From: a virus
Length of the DNA stretch: 44,010 bases
Virus record (IMG/VR): IMGVR_UViG_3300009158_000077
Span: 1-44,010 of that record
Direction: 5' to 3' (one strand)
The position numbers and the translations under genes were made by a program. Of the stretch, positions 1 through 13,800 are shown in pieces. Below the pieces are notes generated by a model. That model saw only the letters and a program-made list of their open reading frames with translations, did no database searches and was not told the DNA's origin. How positions within the stretch are numbered: position 1 is the stretch's first letter; each line of letters starts with the position of its first letter.

Positions 1-1818
1 GAATTTAAACCTTCTCGTACAAAGATTGAAAAGCTTAACGGTATGTACACCGTAACTACAGAAGATAAGTCTTACACTAAAGAAGAATTATCTAAGTATT
101 TAGATAGTGTACTATCTGATAAAGCTAAACAGCAAATGAAGATTGAAGCTTCTGTTCGTTATGGTAACGATCCAAGAGCTTTAGCTGGACTCTACACTAA
201 TGAAGTTCAAGATGCTATACCAGTTCTTGCTCAAAAGATTGAAGAAACTAAGGATAGAATTAAAAGAGAAAAGAATCCTGAGAGCATTAAAGCTTTACAA
301 GAAGACCAAGCTTACTATGAGCAAAGACAATCAAAGTTAGAAAGTAACTTAAAGAGTCTTGCTGGTGGTGATATGAGTTTCTTAACAGGTAATATTGAAG
401 GTCTTGCTTATGATATGTACTATAACCAAAACATTAGAAAATTGGCTAATGGTCTATCACATAAAGATATTGAACAAAGTATTGGTTATGACCAAGTTGC
501 AATGATGTATGCTAAATTTGATCATGATTTTGCATTGGAAAGATATAAGAAAAGTTTAACTGATAAAGAAGATAAAAAATTTACTGAACCTATTCCTATT
601 AGTACTGCTGGGTCAACTGTTAAATCAGATCTTACAACTCTAAAAACAGAAGTTAAAAATGCTGAATCTAATAGAGGTAAAGAGTATAATAATTTAAGAA
701 ATGTAGTAGCTTCTGCTGTTGGTAAATCATTTAATGAAGTTACTGTAGCTGATGTATCTACTTATGTATCTCAGCATCCTAATGAAAGTAAGGTACAAGC
801 TTATAATAATGCTCGTACTACATTTGAAACACTTCAATCTAGAAAAGATAACTGGGATTTAAGTTCTAAACAATATGCTTATGATCAACTTGGTTCAGAG
901 CAGTATAATTTAATACAAAAGATTACTCAGTTAAAAGAAGAAGGTAAAAAAACAATTGGGCAATCTTTTAGTATAGGTACATTAAATATACCAGCACCTA
1001 ATAAAGGAGCAGCGTATTATGATAGAGGACCAACGGGGTATTCACAATATGGTCAAGATCAAAAGAATTATGAAACCTTTGGAGGAGATACATATGCTGC
1101 TAATAAATTAGGAATGACTACAGCTCAAGTAACAGGTGCTTTAAAACAATATAATGACTTAATTAAAAATTATAATACTACAAGTAGAGAAATGGCTACT
1201 GTAAGTAGAAAAGGATTTACATTAAGTGCTGAAGATCCTAGACAGAAAAAAGTTATATCTCAGATTGAAGCAATCACTGGTAATACAGGTAAAGTTGGAG
1301 GAGTTAATTATTTTCCTTCACCTAATTCATTTGATATAGAGTTTAGTCTTAATGATCTTGAAGGTAAAATTAGTGGTGATGCTGTTAAAAACTTAGAGAC
1401 TCAATTACAAGCTAATATGAACAATACTTACCAAGGTGTATCTATTAAATATGATGATGCTAGAAAAGTATTTGTAGCTAAAAATTTAGGTAATATTATG
1501 CCTTCTGCAAGTACATTAGATCCATACTCTATGGTTAATCCTGTTCATAGACAAGTTTTACAAGCATTAGATGAATCCCGTATTCCTGCTCAAGGAAAAG
1601 AAAGTAGCACTTTAATGACAATGTCAGGAAAATCTGGTAATATTGTAGTAGGAATTACTAAAATAGCTGGTTATACCCCAGGAGATAATAACTATATGTT
1701 AAGCATTAACAATAAAACTGTACCTACTACGTTTAGTAGTTCTGTTCAAGCTTATAACATTGCAGCAACAGCTGTCAATAGCCCTGATAACTTGAATGCT
1801 TTATTAAAAGGTTTATAA
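1..1818 (+). CDS. Large helical phage protein upstream of the giant RNA polymerase gene (5' partial)
   Basis: The frame is open from base 1. The first ATG is at base 43, but 14 further in-frame codons precede it, so the gene almost certainly begins outside the window; about 605 residues are visible. I do not recognise a family. The N-terminal third is charged and predicted helical, with a coiled-coil-like stretch around residues 75-115 rich in Lys, Glu and Gln. The C-terminal half is polar and rich in Asn, Ser, Thr and Gly. There is no signal peptide or membrane segment in the visible part. It ends 14 bases before the giant RNA polymerase gene on the same strand, so the two are probably co-transcribed. 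By position it could be a virion or cargo protein packaged with the polymerase; that is inference only. Confidence 0.85.
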   Translation, partial: EFKPSRTKIEKLNGMYTVTTEDKSYTKEELSKYLDSVLSDKAKQQMKIEASVRYGNDPRALAGLYTNEVQDAIPVLAQKIEETKDRIKREKNPESIKALQEDQAYYEQRQSKLESNLKSLAGGDMSFLTGNIEGLAYDMYYNQNIRKLANGLSHKDIEQSIGYDQVAMMYAKFDHDFALERYKKSLTDKEDKKFTEPIPISTAGSTVKSDLTTLKTEVKNAESNRGKEYNNLRNVVASAVGKSFNEVTVADVSTYVSQHPNESKVQAYNNARTTFETLQSRKDNWDLSSKQYAYDQLGSEQYNLIQKITQLKEEGKKTIGQSFSIGTLNIPAPNKGAAYYDRGPTGYSQYGQDQKNYETFGGDTYAANKLGMTTAQVTGALKQYNDLIKNYNTTSREMATVSRKGFTLSAEDPRQKKVISQIEAITGNTGKVGGVNYFPSPNSFDIEFSLNDLEGKISGDAVKNLETQLQANMNNTYQGVSIKYDDARKVFVAKNLGNIMPSASTLDPYSMVNPVHRQVLQALDESRIPAQGKESSTLMTMSGKSGNIVVGITKIAGYTPGDNNYMLSINNKTVPTTFSSSVQAYNIAATAVNSPDNLNALLKGL

Positions 1819-1832
1819 AATAATAATATTCT

Positions 1833-4800
1833 ATGGCTGAAAATTTGCTAGAACAAGAACAATTAGATAGTGCTCCACAAGTTGATCAAAGTTTTCCTAC
1901 TAATACTATTCAACAAATAGGTTTAAATGAACCTATTAGTGGATCTCCTATTGCTCAAAGTCAATCAGAAAGTTATGATAAAATACAGCAACAACTTGCA
2001 CAAGAACCTAAACCTGATAGGTCTTCTTTAACTTATGATCAAGCTTTAAATAATTTAAATGTTCAAGCTAATAGACTTAACAAGTTTACTAAATATGAAT
2101 GGTTAGATCCTACTGTAGAATCTTATAATAAATCAGGTAGAAAGTATGAAGGAAATGATTTTGGTTATAGATATGGATTAGATAATGATGACTTCTATGG
2201 AGAACAAGAAGGTGCACTTAAAACTACAGGAAAAGGTATAGCTAGATTTGGATTAGGGGTAGTAACTAAAGTTGGTCAGGGTGTAGGTTATATTGGAGGA
2301 TTACTTACAAATGATTGGGATTCAAAGTTAATATCTAATGCATCTGATAATGCTTTTTCAAAAGTGTTTGATAGCTTAGATGAAAAAGTTAAAAATGACT
2401 GGTTACCTACATACCAAGAAGCAGCTGATAGAGATAAAGGATTTTGGTCAAGAGCATTTACTGATGGTGATTTTTGGATGACAGATGTTAGTGATGGTTT
2501 AGCATTTTTAGTATCAGCATGGGTTCCAGGTTTGGCATTATCTAAATTAAAACTTGGTGCTAGTTTAATTAAAGCTGCATCTGGATTAAGAGTTGGTATT
2601 GGTGCTGCAGAAGCTGAGATAGAAGGAGCTGCTATAGCAAGTAATTATATTGCTAAAGGTAATACTGCTTTTAAAGGATTAGATAAGTTTAATGCTTGGG
2701 CATTAGCTACTAGTTCAGAAGCAATGTTTGAAGCTAAAGGAGTTAAAGATCACGTTATGGAATCTTTAACATATGATGAATATGGTGGGTTAAGAAGAAA
2801 AGCTGACGGTACATTATATACTGAGGAAGAGAAAAAAAGAATAGCTGCAGGATCTGCTCAGAATACATTTTTATTAAATGCTGGTTTACTTGCTGCTACA
2901 AACGCAATTGAGTTAAAATGGTTTGGTAAAATGTTTGGTAAAGGAGAAGGAGCAGTTTCTAAAGGACTTACTCGTGGAACTATGTTTGGTGAAGAATTAG
3001 GTATTAGAGAATCAGTTGGAGGCATAGAGAAATTTTTGTCTACTAAAAAAGGGGCATTTTTAAAAGGTGCTCTTGAAGGTACTTTAGCAGAAGGATATTT
3101 AGAAGAAAATGGTCAGCTTGCTATTCAAAGAATAAATGAAAACTATGGTGCTGCTGGTAAGATTGCCACTATGGGTAATTTAGGAGAAGTATTTAAACAA
3201 TACGGTAGACAGACTATTGATGCTACATTAGGTAGAGATCAAGAAGCTGCAACTAGTATTGGTATTGGTGCTATATTAGGTGCACCGGGTGGTGGGTTTA
3301 GTTCTATATCTCAACAGAAACAAGATAAGTTAGCAACTACAGCAGCTGTAGAAGCATATAACTCTGCACAGCAGAACTGGTTAAAGTTTGGTAATATATA
3401 TAAGACTCAAACTATAAAAGCTGCTGATGAGAATGGTAATCCTATTACTAAAGAAACTTTAGTATTAGATCCTCAAGGAGAACCTATAATTGATACTAAA
3501 AAGATTGCTGGTGTAACATCAAGTTTCCAATCTGTAAACTCAGCATTGGATGAATCATTAAATGTTACTGATGGATTTAAACGTGATCTATTAAGAAATA
3601 AAGCTTTTGCTGACTTTGTTACAGCTCATATCAATGCAGGTATAGAAGATACATTAATGAGCAAGCTAGATGGTGTATCTAAAGCTGCTCCTGAAGACGT
3701 TGTTAAACTAGGATTTGTATTAGATAACGATGTTACTGATCAAATAAATAAGTACAAGAGCATAGCAGGAGCTATTATCTCTCAGAATAAATTATTAAAC
3801 TCTGATATCATTTTTGATAGTACAGATGTAGATAGAGGTAGAAAATCTCGTATGATTGATTTAGCTACTGATCAAACTATCTATAAGAATTTAGAATCTG
3901 AATTACTATCTGATACACAAACCATTAGTAATCAATTAGTTAATAATGAAAATTCATCTTTAACAGATGGTATTGTACAACAACTTAATGATCTAAAGAC
4001 TAGAATACAATCTCAAACAGAAGTGATTGAAGATCTTAAGTCTAAAGATAGCTTATTTGATTTAGAAATAGCTGAGAAAGTTCTTGTAGGATTAGAAAAA
4101 AATCTTAGCAACTTAGAAAAAGATAATGCTCTTTCTTTAAAAGAAATTAAGACTGACGAGAACGGATTCTATAAGTTTGAAAAAGCTGAACGTAATGATC
4201 CTAAGGTCTTTGAACAATATAATAAGAAGGCTAAATTAAGAGGAGAGATTCAGAATCATATTAAAACCGTAGGTTTTGAGTGGGGTAAGTATGCTGATAC
4301 AATAGATGGTAAGAACAACTTCTTAAAATATATTGCTTCTAATATTATAGGTCCATATAATAAGAAGATGGAAGAAGACGCTCTTCAACCAACTAGTGAG
4401 CTTCCAGATATGTCTGCTAAAACTATGACTGCTACGTATAGTGATCAAAGTGGTGAACAGCAAACTTTTGACTTTGTAACTGGTAAGAAGTACACTTTAA
4501 AGAATGATGATAACACTATATCTACATTAACTATTCAAGATGTAGATCCTGAGAATAATAGTGTGAGTGTAAAGGTAAACCAAAATCCTCCAGTAGATAT
4601 AGACGCTTCAGAACTAGCTGCTCAAATAGCTAATGAAGGATGGGAAGAAGTTATCCCAGAAGCTAAGAAGGGTAGAGGAAAGTTACCTATAAAGAATAGT
4701 AAGGATTCTAAAGATTTTAATAATGGTGAAGATGATGAGTTAGAAGATGACAACACTCAACCTACATTTAGTTCACAAAATAGATTACCTAAGTTTGAAG

Positions 4801-7800
4801 AGGTAGGATTCAATAAGACTTTTGGAAGACAATATATAGATGAAGAGGATACTATTATCAATAAAGATAGTGGTACTGATCGTTTCTTTGCATTCACTGC
4901 AAAGTATAACTTAAATAGAAGAGGATATGCTTTAAAGGTTATTACTAAAGATAATGATGACTTTGCTATTAGACAATCTGATATTAACGAAGATGACCTT
5001 AAAGTTGTTATAGTTAAGAAGGTTACAGATGACGCTGGTACAATTAGCTATTCTTATGTAGATGGTGATAATAAATTAATTCCTGAAGGACAGGCTACTG
5101 CTGATAATATTATCTATCGTTCCCTTGCTGATATTAAAAGCTGGGATGTAGAAAGAGTTCGTAGCAGTTATAGTGTAGATGAAGATACTACCGATGAGGC
5201 TATTCAGACTATCATTGATGAAGAAAAAGCTTATCAAGAAGCATTAGTTGAAAGAGTTAAAGAAGCTCCTGTATATCTCACTGTACAAACTACATCTCCT
5301 GGTACTCAAAGAATTGAATATACTAGTGCCATTAATGCTAATGGTAAACGTGAAATTGCTAAAGCACAAGTAGCGGGTCGTGTCACTGTAGAAAATCCTG
5401 ACTTTACAGATTTAAGAAGTGCTTCTAATCCAGAAGCTAATATTGGTTTAAGAATATCTACAGGTAAAGGTGTTCTTTTATCTGGGGTGCTAGCAGGTCG
5501 TGCTGTAATGCAAGAGTATACTTATGAGAACGGTAAGAAAATCTGGGGAGATAAAATTGTTAGAGTGTTCAACCGTGAACTATCTGATGATGAAAAGACC
5601 ACTGTAATAAGTGCTATGTCTAGATTGTCAGAGTTCTTTATTAAGAAATACGGATTTGGATTTGGTAAGACAAAGAAAAAAGCTACAGTGTTAACTAAGT
5701 CAGAACAAGCAGAATATGATCTTGTTTATGATTATTTACGTGGAGTGTTGAACTGGTCTAAACCTAGAAAAGGAAGTGTAAGTAATAAGTACTTCTGGAT
5801 AGATAGTGGTTTACACCGTGGTAATATAAAGATAGACTTCAAGCCTGAAGCTATTGCTAAGAATAAAGAAAGATTATTATCTAATGTTTTTCATCATGTT
5901 AATAATTCAGCATTACAAGATAACGGTCCGTTTACAAGCATTAAGTTTGTAAATAAGAAAGCTGTTCCTAATGTTAAGTATAAAAGCTATGAAGAGTATT
6001 TATTAGCAGGTCGTGACACTGATGTCCCACCTGTGTATACATCTTTACCTCTATATGATTCTGAGACTCCTCAGCGTAGTAACGTATATATTGTATGGAA
6101 AGATCCAACATTAACAGATGATACTGTTGAGGAAGAAGCTCCTAAGAAAAAAACTCCTAGTAAATCTACATCAGCTAAAGAAGTTAGAGGTGTAAGTAAA
6201 GTGAAAGGATCTGAGGTGGATGATGACATAGATGCCTTTATTGCAGGTGAGAAGCAAAAGATCAAGGTTAAAGACTATGAGATTAGCTATAAGCCTAAAG
6301 GTGGTGGTGTAGTTGTTCAACTTAAGAATGTTAAAACATTTAAGATTACAGAGTCTACTATCTTTAAATCTCAAAAAGATATAACTGCTAATAAGACTGT
6401 TATTCTAGAGAACATTGGTCATCTTACTAAGTACACATACGGTACATCTAAAGCATTAAACCCTATATTTGAGATGGCTCAAAAGGCTTTAACTGATTTT
6501 AGAACAGGCACTACAACTACTACTGAAAAAGCTCCTAATTTAGAAGAGCAGAAGACTACTGAGATAATGGCAGCTCTTGCTGAGGCTTTAGATCCTGAGG
6601 CATTTCTTGCTAATAGAGAATTTACTGCAGAAGAAAGAGCTATTGAAAAAGCTATTGTAGAAAAAATAGATGCTAAGTATAAGCTATTAGAAGAGCAACA
6701 ATCTAAAATTCAAGAAGCTAGTAATATATATTTTAATATTGAAGATGCTGTAGCTAATGCTGTAGTAGAAAATGGTAAAATGTCTGCCACTGTATATGAA
6801 AAGAATGTAGATACAGGTGAGGTGGCTAAGCTAGCTGAATTTAGTATGCCAGTAATGGGAGGGAATATTAATATCACTAAGACTTTATTAACTAAAGCTT
6901 TAATATCTCAATTACCTTCTATAGGAGATGAAGATGCTCCATTCAGATTAGCACTTGATCAAATGACTCAGACTGAAGACTTTGATAAGTTACGTGCATT
7001 TATGGAAAAGAATCTTCCTATGATCCCTATTAAAAAGATGGGAGAGCTTATTTATAATAAAGCTTGGGGAGCATTCTTAAAAGGAGCTATTTACATCTAT
7101 GAGAAAGCTGAGATTGGTACGGGTTACCATGAAGCTTTTGAAGCAGTTTGGGCTAGTTTCTTAAGTCCTGAAGAGCAGGGTGAATTAGCTAAAGAGTTTA
7201 AAGAAAGAGCTGGTACATTCTATAATCCATTTACTAAAGAAACTAAGAACTATTCAGATGCTTCTATGTACGATGTACGTGAGATGCTTGCTGAAGAGTT
7301 TAGAACTTATACATTAAATGCTCAAACACCTTCTGGTAAAGTTAAAGGCTTCTTCCAGAGGCTATGGGATTTTATTAGGTCTTTGTTTAACTTAAGTCCT
7401 ACAGACAGACAAGAGTTAGATGGTACTATCAATAACTTATTTAAGAAAATTGGTACAGGTGGGTTCAAGAATTCAAGAGCTATCTCTGAAAAGAATGTAA
7501 TGTCTCCTGTATTTAGAATAGGTAACTTTACTCAGAAGCAAAGCTCTGATGTATTAGAAGGATTAAAATACCATTTCTTTACTAATCTATTCTCTAAGGG
7601 GAATAACATTGATAGTATCCTAGGTACTCTTTCTAAACAAGAGTCTAATCAGTTATTATCAGATTTGTGGAAAGAGTCTATGGCTCAAGTGTTAGATAAC
7701 ATTGCTGTAATCAGTCCTAACTTAAGAACTGCAGTGGATGCTTATAGTCAAGAATTCTACGCTGAATTTAGAAAGAGTCTTGAAAGATATGGTGTAATGT

Positions 7801-10800
7801 TTAGTGAGATTGAAACTGCAGAAGAAGATAAAACTGATACTTTAGGTATTAGAGATACAATTACAGTAGATCCGAGAAGCATGACTAACACTAATGTTAG
7901 ATTACTTTTAGCTTCCCTACCACAGACTCAGGTGAAAAATGGCAAGGTGGTTCTTGTAAAGAATGACTTTAACCAACCTAAGCTAGTAGAAGAAGATAAG
8001 GTGCATGTAACTTTATTAAACGAGCTAAGTAATATTGTAAGCATTGTAGATAAAGATGGTAATAGAACTAACGTTCTTGATCAAATGTTTAACAGATTAG
8101 AAACTAAGTATAAATCAGATGGTAACTACCGTGATGGTTTTGGTTGGTTACGTAACTTAAAGCTTCGTCTTAAGTATGAAGACGTTAAAGGTAATAAGAT
8201 AGCTGCTACCACCTTAGATAGAGATGACATGTCTTTACGTGTATCTTTTACTAAAAGTTTTAGCAATGCTAGATTCCAACCTGAGAAGCTTATTGTATCT
8301 GACGAGGGATATATCTATAATGCTAATCCATTATTGAATGTTAATGAAGATAGAATCAGAAACGGCTGGGCTAATAACTTAAAAGTTAGAATTCAGAATA
8401 AACAAACTGATTTGGTTAAACTAGATACTAATGGTCGTATGATCATTAATAGAAAGTCTGACAACTATCGTGAGTTAATGGATACACTTAATGACATTCC
8501 TAACTTTGACATTTTAACATCGTTAAATGTATTAGATCAACTAGGTATTGAATTTAGTGCTGAGTTACCACAACTTATTGAGTTTCAAGCAAGTATTCGT
8601 GAGCAAGCTATGCAGATTCTTAATGTAATGAAAGCTGGTGAGATAGAAGACTTGGCTGATCTATTTGGAAAGAATGTAATTGGTGGTAGACTTAGTACAC
8701 TTATTAGTATAGAATCTAAGTTTAATAGTGAAGATAATGTTCTTAGTTATTTAAATGCTGAGGGAGAAACACAGTATTCTGTTAATATCCCTTCATTGTT
8801 AAGTAATACTATTAACACTTTAAATACAGTTAAGTCTCAAAAGGAACTTGTGCAAACATGTCCTTGGTTAGGCTTTATTGATGAAGATGACAACGTAGTT
8901 CTTAATGCATATCAAACTAACTCTGAGCTTTTAAAGGCTGGTGGTATTCTGTTTGACAAAGCGGGTAGACGTAAAAGAAATACAAACCTTAAGTACCATG
9001 TTATTTCTGGTACAGGTATCAGTGATGTAGACGGTGCTAATACAGCTAAGCTTCAATTCCCTGAGAGAGTAGCTAATGAGATTCATTACCTATTACAGAA
9101 CATAGTGTTCTCTAATATTAACTCTGATAAGAGCACTGAATATGGTATTAGCATTCCTGGTAAGTTAATAGTGAATTCTAAAGATGTGCGTGATATGCAG
9201 GAGTTTAATGACACTGCAATCATTGACAAGTATATGGCTCAATTGGCTGATGAAATGTCTGCAGCTGTAATACAATCTCAAGATCCTATAAACATTCAGT
9301 ACTATCAAGATGAGAATACCGGGGTGTACAATCTTGGGCACTTTAGAGATATTTTAGGTAAAGACTTGATTAACAAGTTTAAATCAGATGTTCTTTCTGA
9401 AGAACCTAAATATGAAAACTTTGAAGAGTTTGTTGAAGCTAATGATGCTAAGATAAAAACTAAGATTAAGAACTACCTAAATGATAAGATAGCAGAAACT
9501 GCAGAGTTTTTAAAGAGTCAAGACTTGTTTGTAAAGCCTGCAGCTTTCTCTAGTGAATTATATATTACAGATGCTATTGATAATGATACACTTAATACTA
9601 TTTTAGGATTAGGTGAGACTCAAAACATTAGATATAGAACATTAGGAAAAGATTCTGAGAATCTAGAGCGTAGTGGTTACACAGAAGATGATATTAACAA
9701 TCTTGCTGGTATCCTTGCTATCAATAAAGAGATCTTGCTAACTGAGCAACATAAAGTTATATACGGTCATCCAGCTATGTATAAAGACTTACCTAAGCGT
9801 GCTAACGGTGCCACTTCTAACAAGGAGGCATTAGTAGAAGATACTGATGTAGTAGCATGGATGGATAACAATATGGTACGTAATGATGGTAAGCAGCGTG
9901 CTAAAGATGTACATCAGACTATAAAGAACATATCATTTAAAGATATGAACGTAGCTAGTCTTTTCCATAAAGACATTGTAGAAAATACATATGCTCAATT
10001 GATTCAGAACAACTTAACTAAAGAAAAAGCTGAGTCTAAGATTGGTGCACGTTTTGATGATCAAGGTCAACTTACAGGATTCATTATGAAGAGTGGTAAG
10101 TTTACAGGTAGTGTTAAAGCTTATATGAACTTAGTAGAATCAGATGCTATGGCAATGGGTTTACCTGATGCTATCAGAGACATCTTATTCATGAGTGGTA
10201 AGTTTAATAACCAAGCTGAAGCTCAATGGAATTATGAAATGGCTTATGAGAAATTAGTACGCTCTGGTTCTATTAAGAAAAAAAATGGTACTAAGGTGGG
10301 TAAGTCAAGTCCTGAATATAAAGCTTACACAAAAGCTGAGATTGAATCTTCTAAAGAGATATATGAGAAGGGAGATCCTGGATTTGTATTCCAAGTTCTT
10401 AAGCCTCAATACTTTGGATATGCTAAGACTGATAATTTAACTCATCCTGTATTCTTAAAGCACTCGTTACAACCTAAGTTCTACCGTCACATAGAAGGTA
10501 CACAATTTGAATCACTATATTTAGCTGCTCAAAAAGAACAGATAGATGTTATTGGATTTGAGTCTGGTCAAAAGGTGGGTAATGTAACTACAGAAGATAA
10601 TGAGTTCTTATCTATCTATTCTGAAGACGGAAGTGCTAATGTAGATATTGTAAATAATCAATACACTTTACCAGAGTCTTTACCACGTCAAGAATTGTAT
10701 ACTAAGTTCTATGGTATTCAAGTGGAGCAATCTAGTAAACCAAAGCAGTATGTAGTTCGTGGTACTCAGGTTAGTAAGATTGTTATGACTAACTTCTTTA

Positions 10801-13800
10801 TTAATGGTGCTCCTATTAATGAAGAGATAGGCAAGCTTATAGCTGAATATAATGATACTATTACTAAGATGATTAAGTTGGGTAAACAATCCCTACTTGG
10901 AGAATTAGGATTAGAAAATCTTGATAATCAATACGTTGTAAAAGATCTTTCTAAATTAGTACGTACACTAAAGGCTGAGGCTGAGAAAAGAAACTTACCA
11001 GAGAACATAGTTAATGCTATTAACTATATCATTAACCAAGATGATACACAAGAATTGCAGTATCCATTTGATACTCTTATCAATAAAGACAAGATAGATA
11101 ACATCTTAAACTCTATTGTTGACTCTCGTGTTATATCTGAGAAGATGAGCGGTAAAGCTTCTGTACAAGTAGCAAGCACACTTTATGAGAGGAACCCAAG
11201 AGACTACGCATACCTAAAAGATGGTAAGTATGTTAAATTAACTAAGGAAGCTATACTTACGTTAAGTAAAGATGAAAAAGCTAGTGTTCGTATGCAGTCT
11301 TCAGATCTTAAATTCTACCGTAATAAAAACGGAAAGATTGCAGGTATGGAAGTGTATATTAGCTGGCCATTTAAAGAAGTTACTCCTGAGGAATTAGGAA
11401 TGGTTTTAGAGGATGGTGTTTATAAAGTTAATGGTAATATAGATTCTCAGTTATTAAAGGGTATTGGCTTCCGTATTCCTACAGATGCCATGAATAAAAT
11501 TGAAGCTATTGTAATAAAAGGATTTACTCCTTCTACAAATGGAGACATGATTGTGGTTCCATCTGAGATTGTTGGTAAAGCCGGATCTGACTTTGATATA
11601 GATAAATTAAACATTTACTTACCTAATTCTTCTGTAGTAGTAGCTGACTATAGTAGTAAGAAGTTTAAAGACTTCATGATTGCTGATATGGTAGCTCGTG
11701 GTAAAGATGAGAGGTATGCTAATGACTTATTAAATTCTTTAAGTAGTACTCAAATTAAAGAGATTAATAGATCTACTTACACAGATGAGGGTAGATTATC
11801 TAAAGGAGCTCTGACTTCTTTAAGTGATATAGCTAAAGACGAGAAAACTCAAGAAGACTTTGCGTTCTTTAAACAAGGCTTAAGTCGTTATAACGCTCAG
11901 TATAGAGGAAAGAAATCTTTAATATATACTCCTGCTAATGATGTAGACAAAGAAGGTTTACAGAATAAGCTTATCAATGTTATGTCTGAGCTTATCCTAC
12001 GTCCTGAAAACTACTCACAACTAGTTGTTCCTAACACTACAGAGAACTTAGAAGTGCTAGCCGAAGCTATTAAAAAAGCTAAGGTGGCTGCAGGTACTAA
12101 ATTAGAAGAAGACGAGAAGTCTCCTACTTATTTAAGAACCTTTGTAGGATCTGCTACTATTAGAGAGAGATACTTAACTGCTAAGAGAATGGTAGGTATT
12201 GCAGCATTACACGCTACTCTTCATGCTATAGCTCAGGTGAGCGGATTGAAACTTAATTCAGTGTTTAAGACTAGCGGTATTAAATACTTAGCTGGCAAAG
12301 ATGAGACTCAAAGAAGTATTAACATTAAACTGAGTCACCATCCTAAAACAGAGGATAATTTATATAACATAGGTCACATTACAGATGTAAATGGAGACAC
12401 TATATCTGATTTAATGTCAGAGGCTCTATCTGGATTTGTGGACGGGGCTAAGAATCCGTTTGTATTTGACTTAAACTTCTCTTTAAACACTGCAGGTACA
12501 TGGTTCTATTTACAACACCATGGTGTACCTGTAAATGAGCTTGCGTATTTCTTTAACCAACCTATATTAGATAGTTATTTTACAGAGTTAGGCAAGAACA
12601 AATCTAACTTTAAGAAGATTAACGGTGAAGAGTTAATTAGACAAGACTTATTTTATAAAGTGGTAGCTCCGTATTATGATAGATTAACTGGTGGTAATTT
12701 AAAAGCTAAATTAGCTTCTGTAGAAGATTCTCCAGCTGGTGTACAAACAGCTATGAAAGCTAGCATTCTTAAACAGCTTAATGAGGTGGATCAAAGCAAA
12801 GGGTCTTATAGCTTATCTGAACTTAAGCAAGGTGTTTCTAATGGTGATAGAGCAGATGCAGCATTACAGATCTCTGTATTAATGAACTACTTACAATATG
12901 AATCTCAGTCTAGATTCTTAAGTAACTTTATGCAGTCTATTAGTTATGATACCAATAAGACTCGTACCACTCAAGAAAACATGTTACAGATAGCTAGATG
13001 GGAAAGATCGGCTTCTGAAGAGTTTGTTAATAATCCAGAATCAGTATTAGATAATACATTCCTAGGTGAGATGAAAGCTCAAAAGGAAGATATATTTAAT
13101 ATGTTTAAGAACTTCTTTATCACTTTAAGCCCTGAATTACAAGAGGTGTTCCAACCATTGTATAGTAAGATTGATGACCCAGAGTATTTCTTTACAAAGG
13201 ATGATGTTACTAATCTAATTAATAGGTATCAGAATCATGTTATTGGTTATGTATTACATACTACACCTTTCGTAGATAATGATGGTAAGACTAAGGTGAT
13301 GAACAGCTTGTATAAAGACTTCTTTACAAGTGGTGGTACCATGGCTAAAAAGCTTTATGACTATAAAAACTCTATAGACCCTAATATTTCAGATAACTTA
13401 GTTATTAAAGAACTACTTCCGTTAATGACTGACGACGCTACCAAGACTGATAACATCATGTTGTTTAGAAATAGAATGGATACCTTTCAAATTAACAATG
13501 TAATTGAAGCTTTAAATAACTTAAAGGAGTATGCTCAGGAAACTGCAGATAATGATTTGCTTACTTTTACAGATAATTTAGCCAAATTTAGTATCTTGCA
13601 ATCAGGTTTACAATCTAGTTTTGTTGATTTTAAAAAGATATTAAGTACTGAAATTTACTCTGAGCTAGTTAAGACTATTCTAGATAAATTCAAAGCTGAT
13701 CCTAAAATTGACACAGAGCAAGTTTGGAGAACCTTCCATCAGAATAACTGGACTAATAGAAGTATTGTTCCAAAAGCTCCTTACTGGTTAAAGGTGAGAG

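Noticed and set aside
6071-6374. Minus-strand frames inside the giant polymerase gene
   Set aside because: They are antisense to a confident gene, have low-complexity hydrophobic or Ser-rich composition and no regulatory context.
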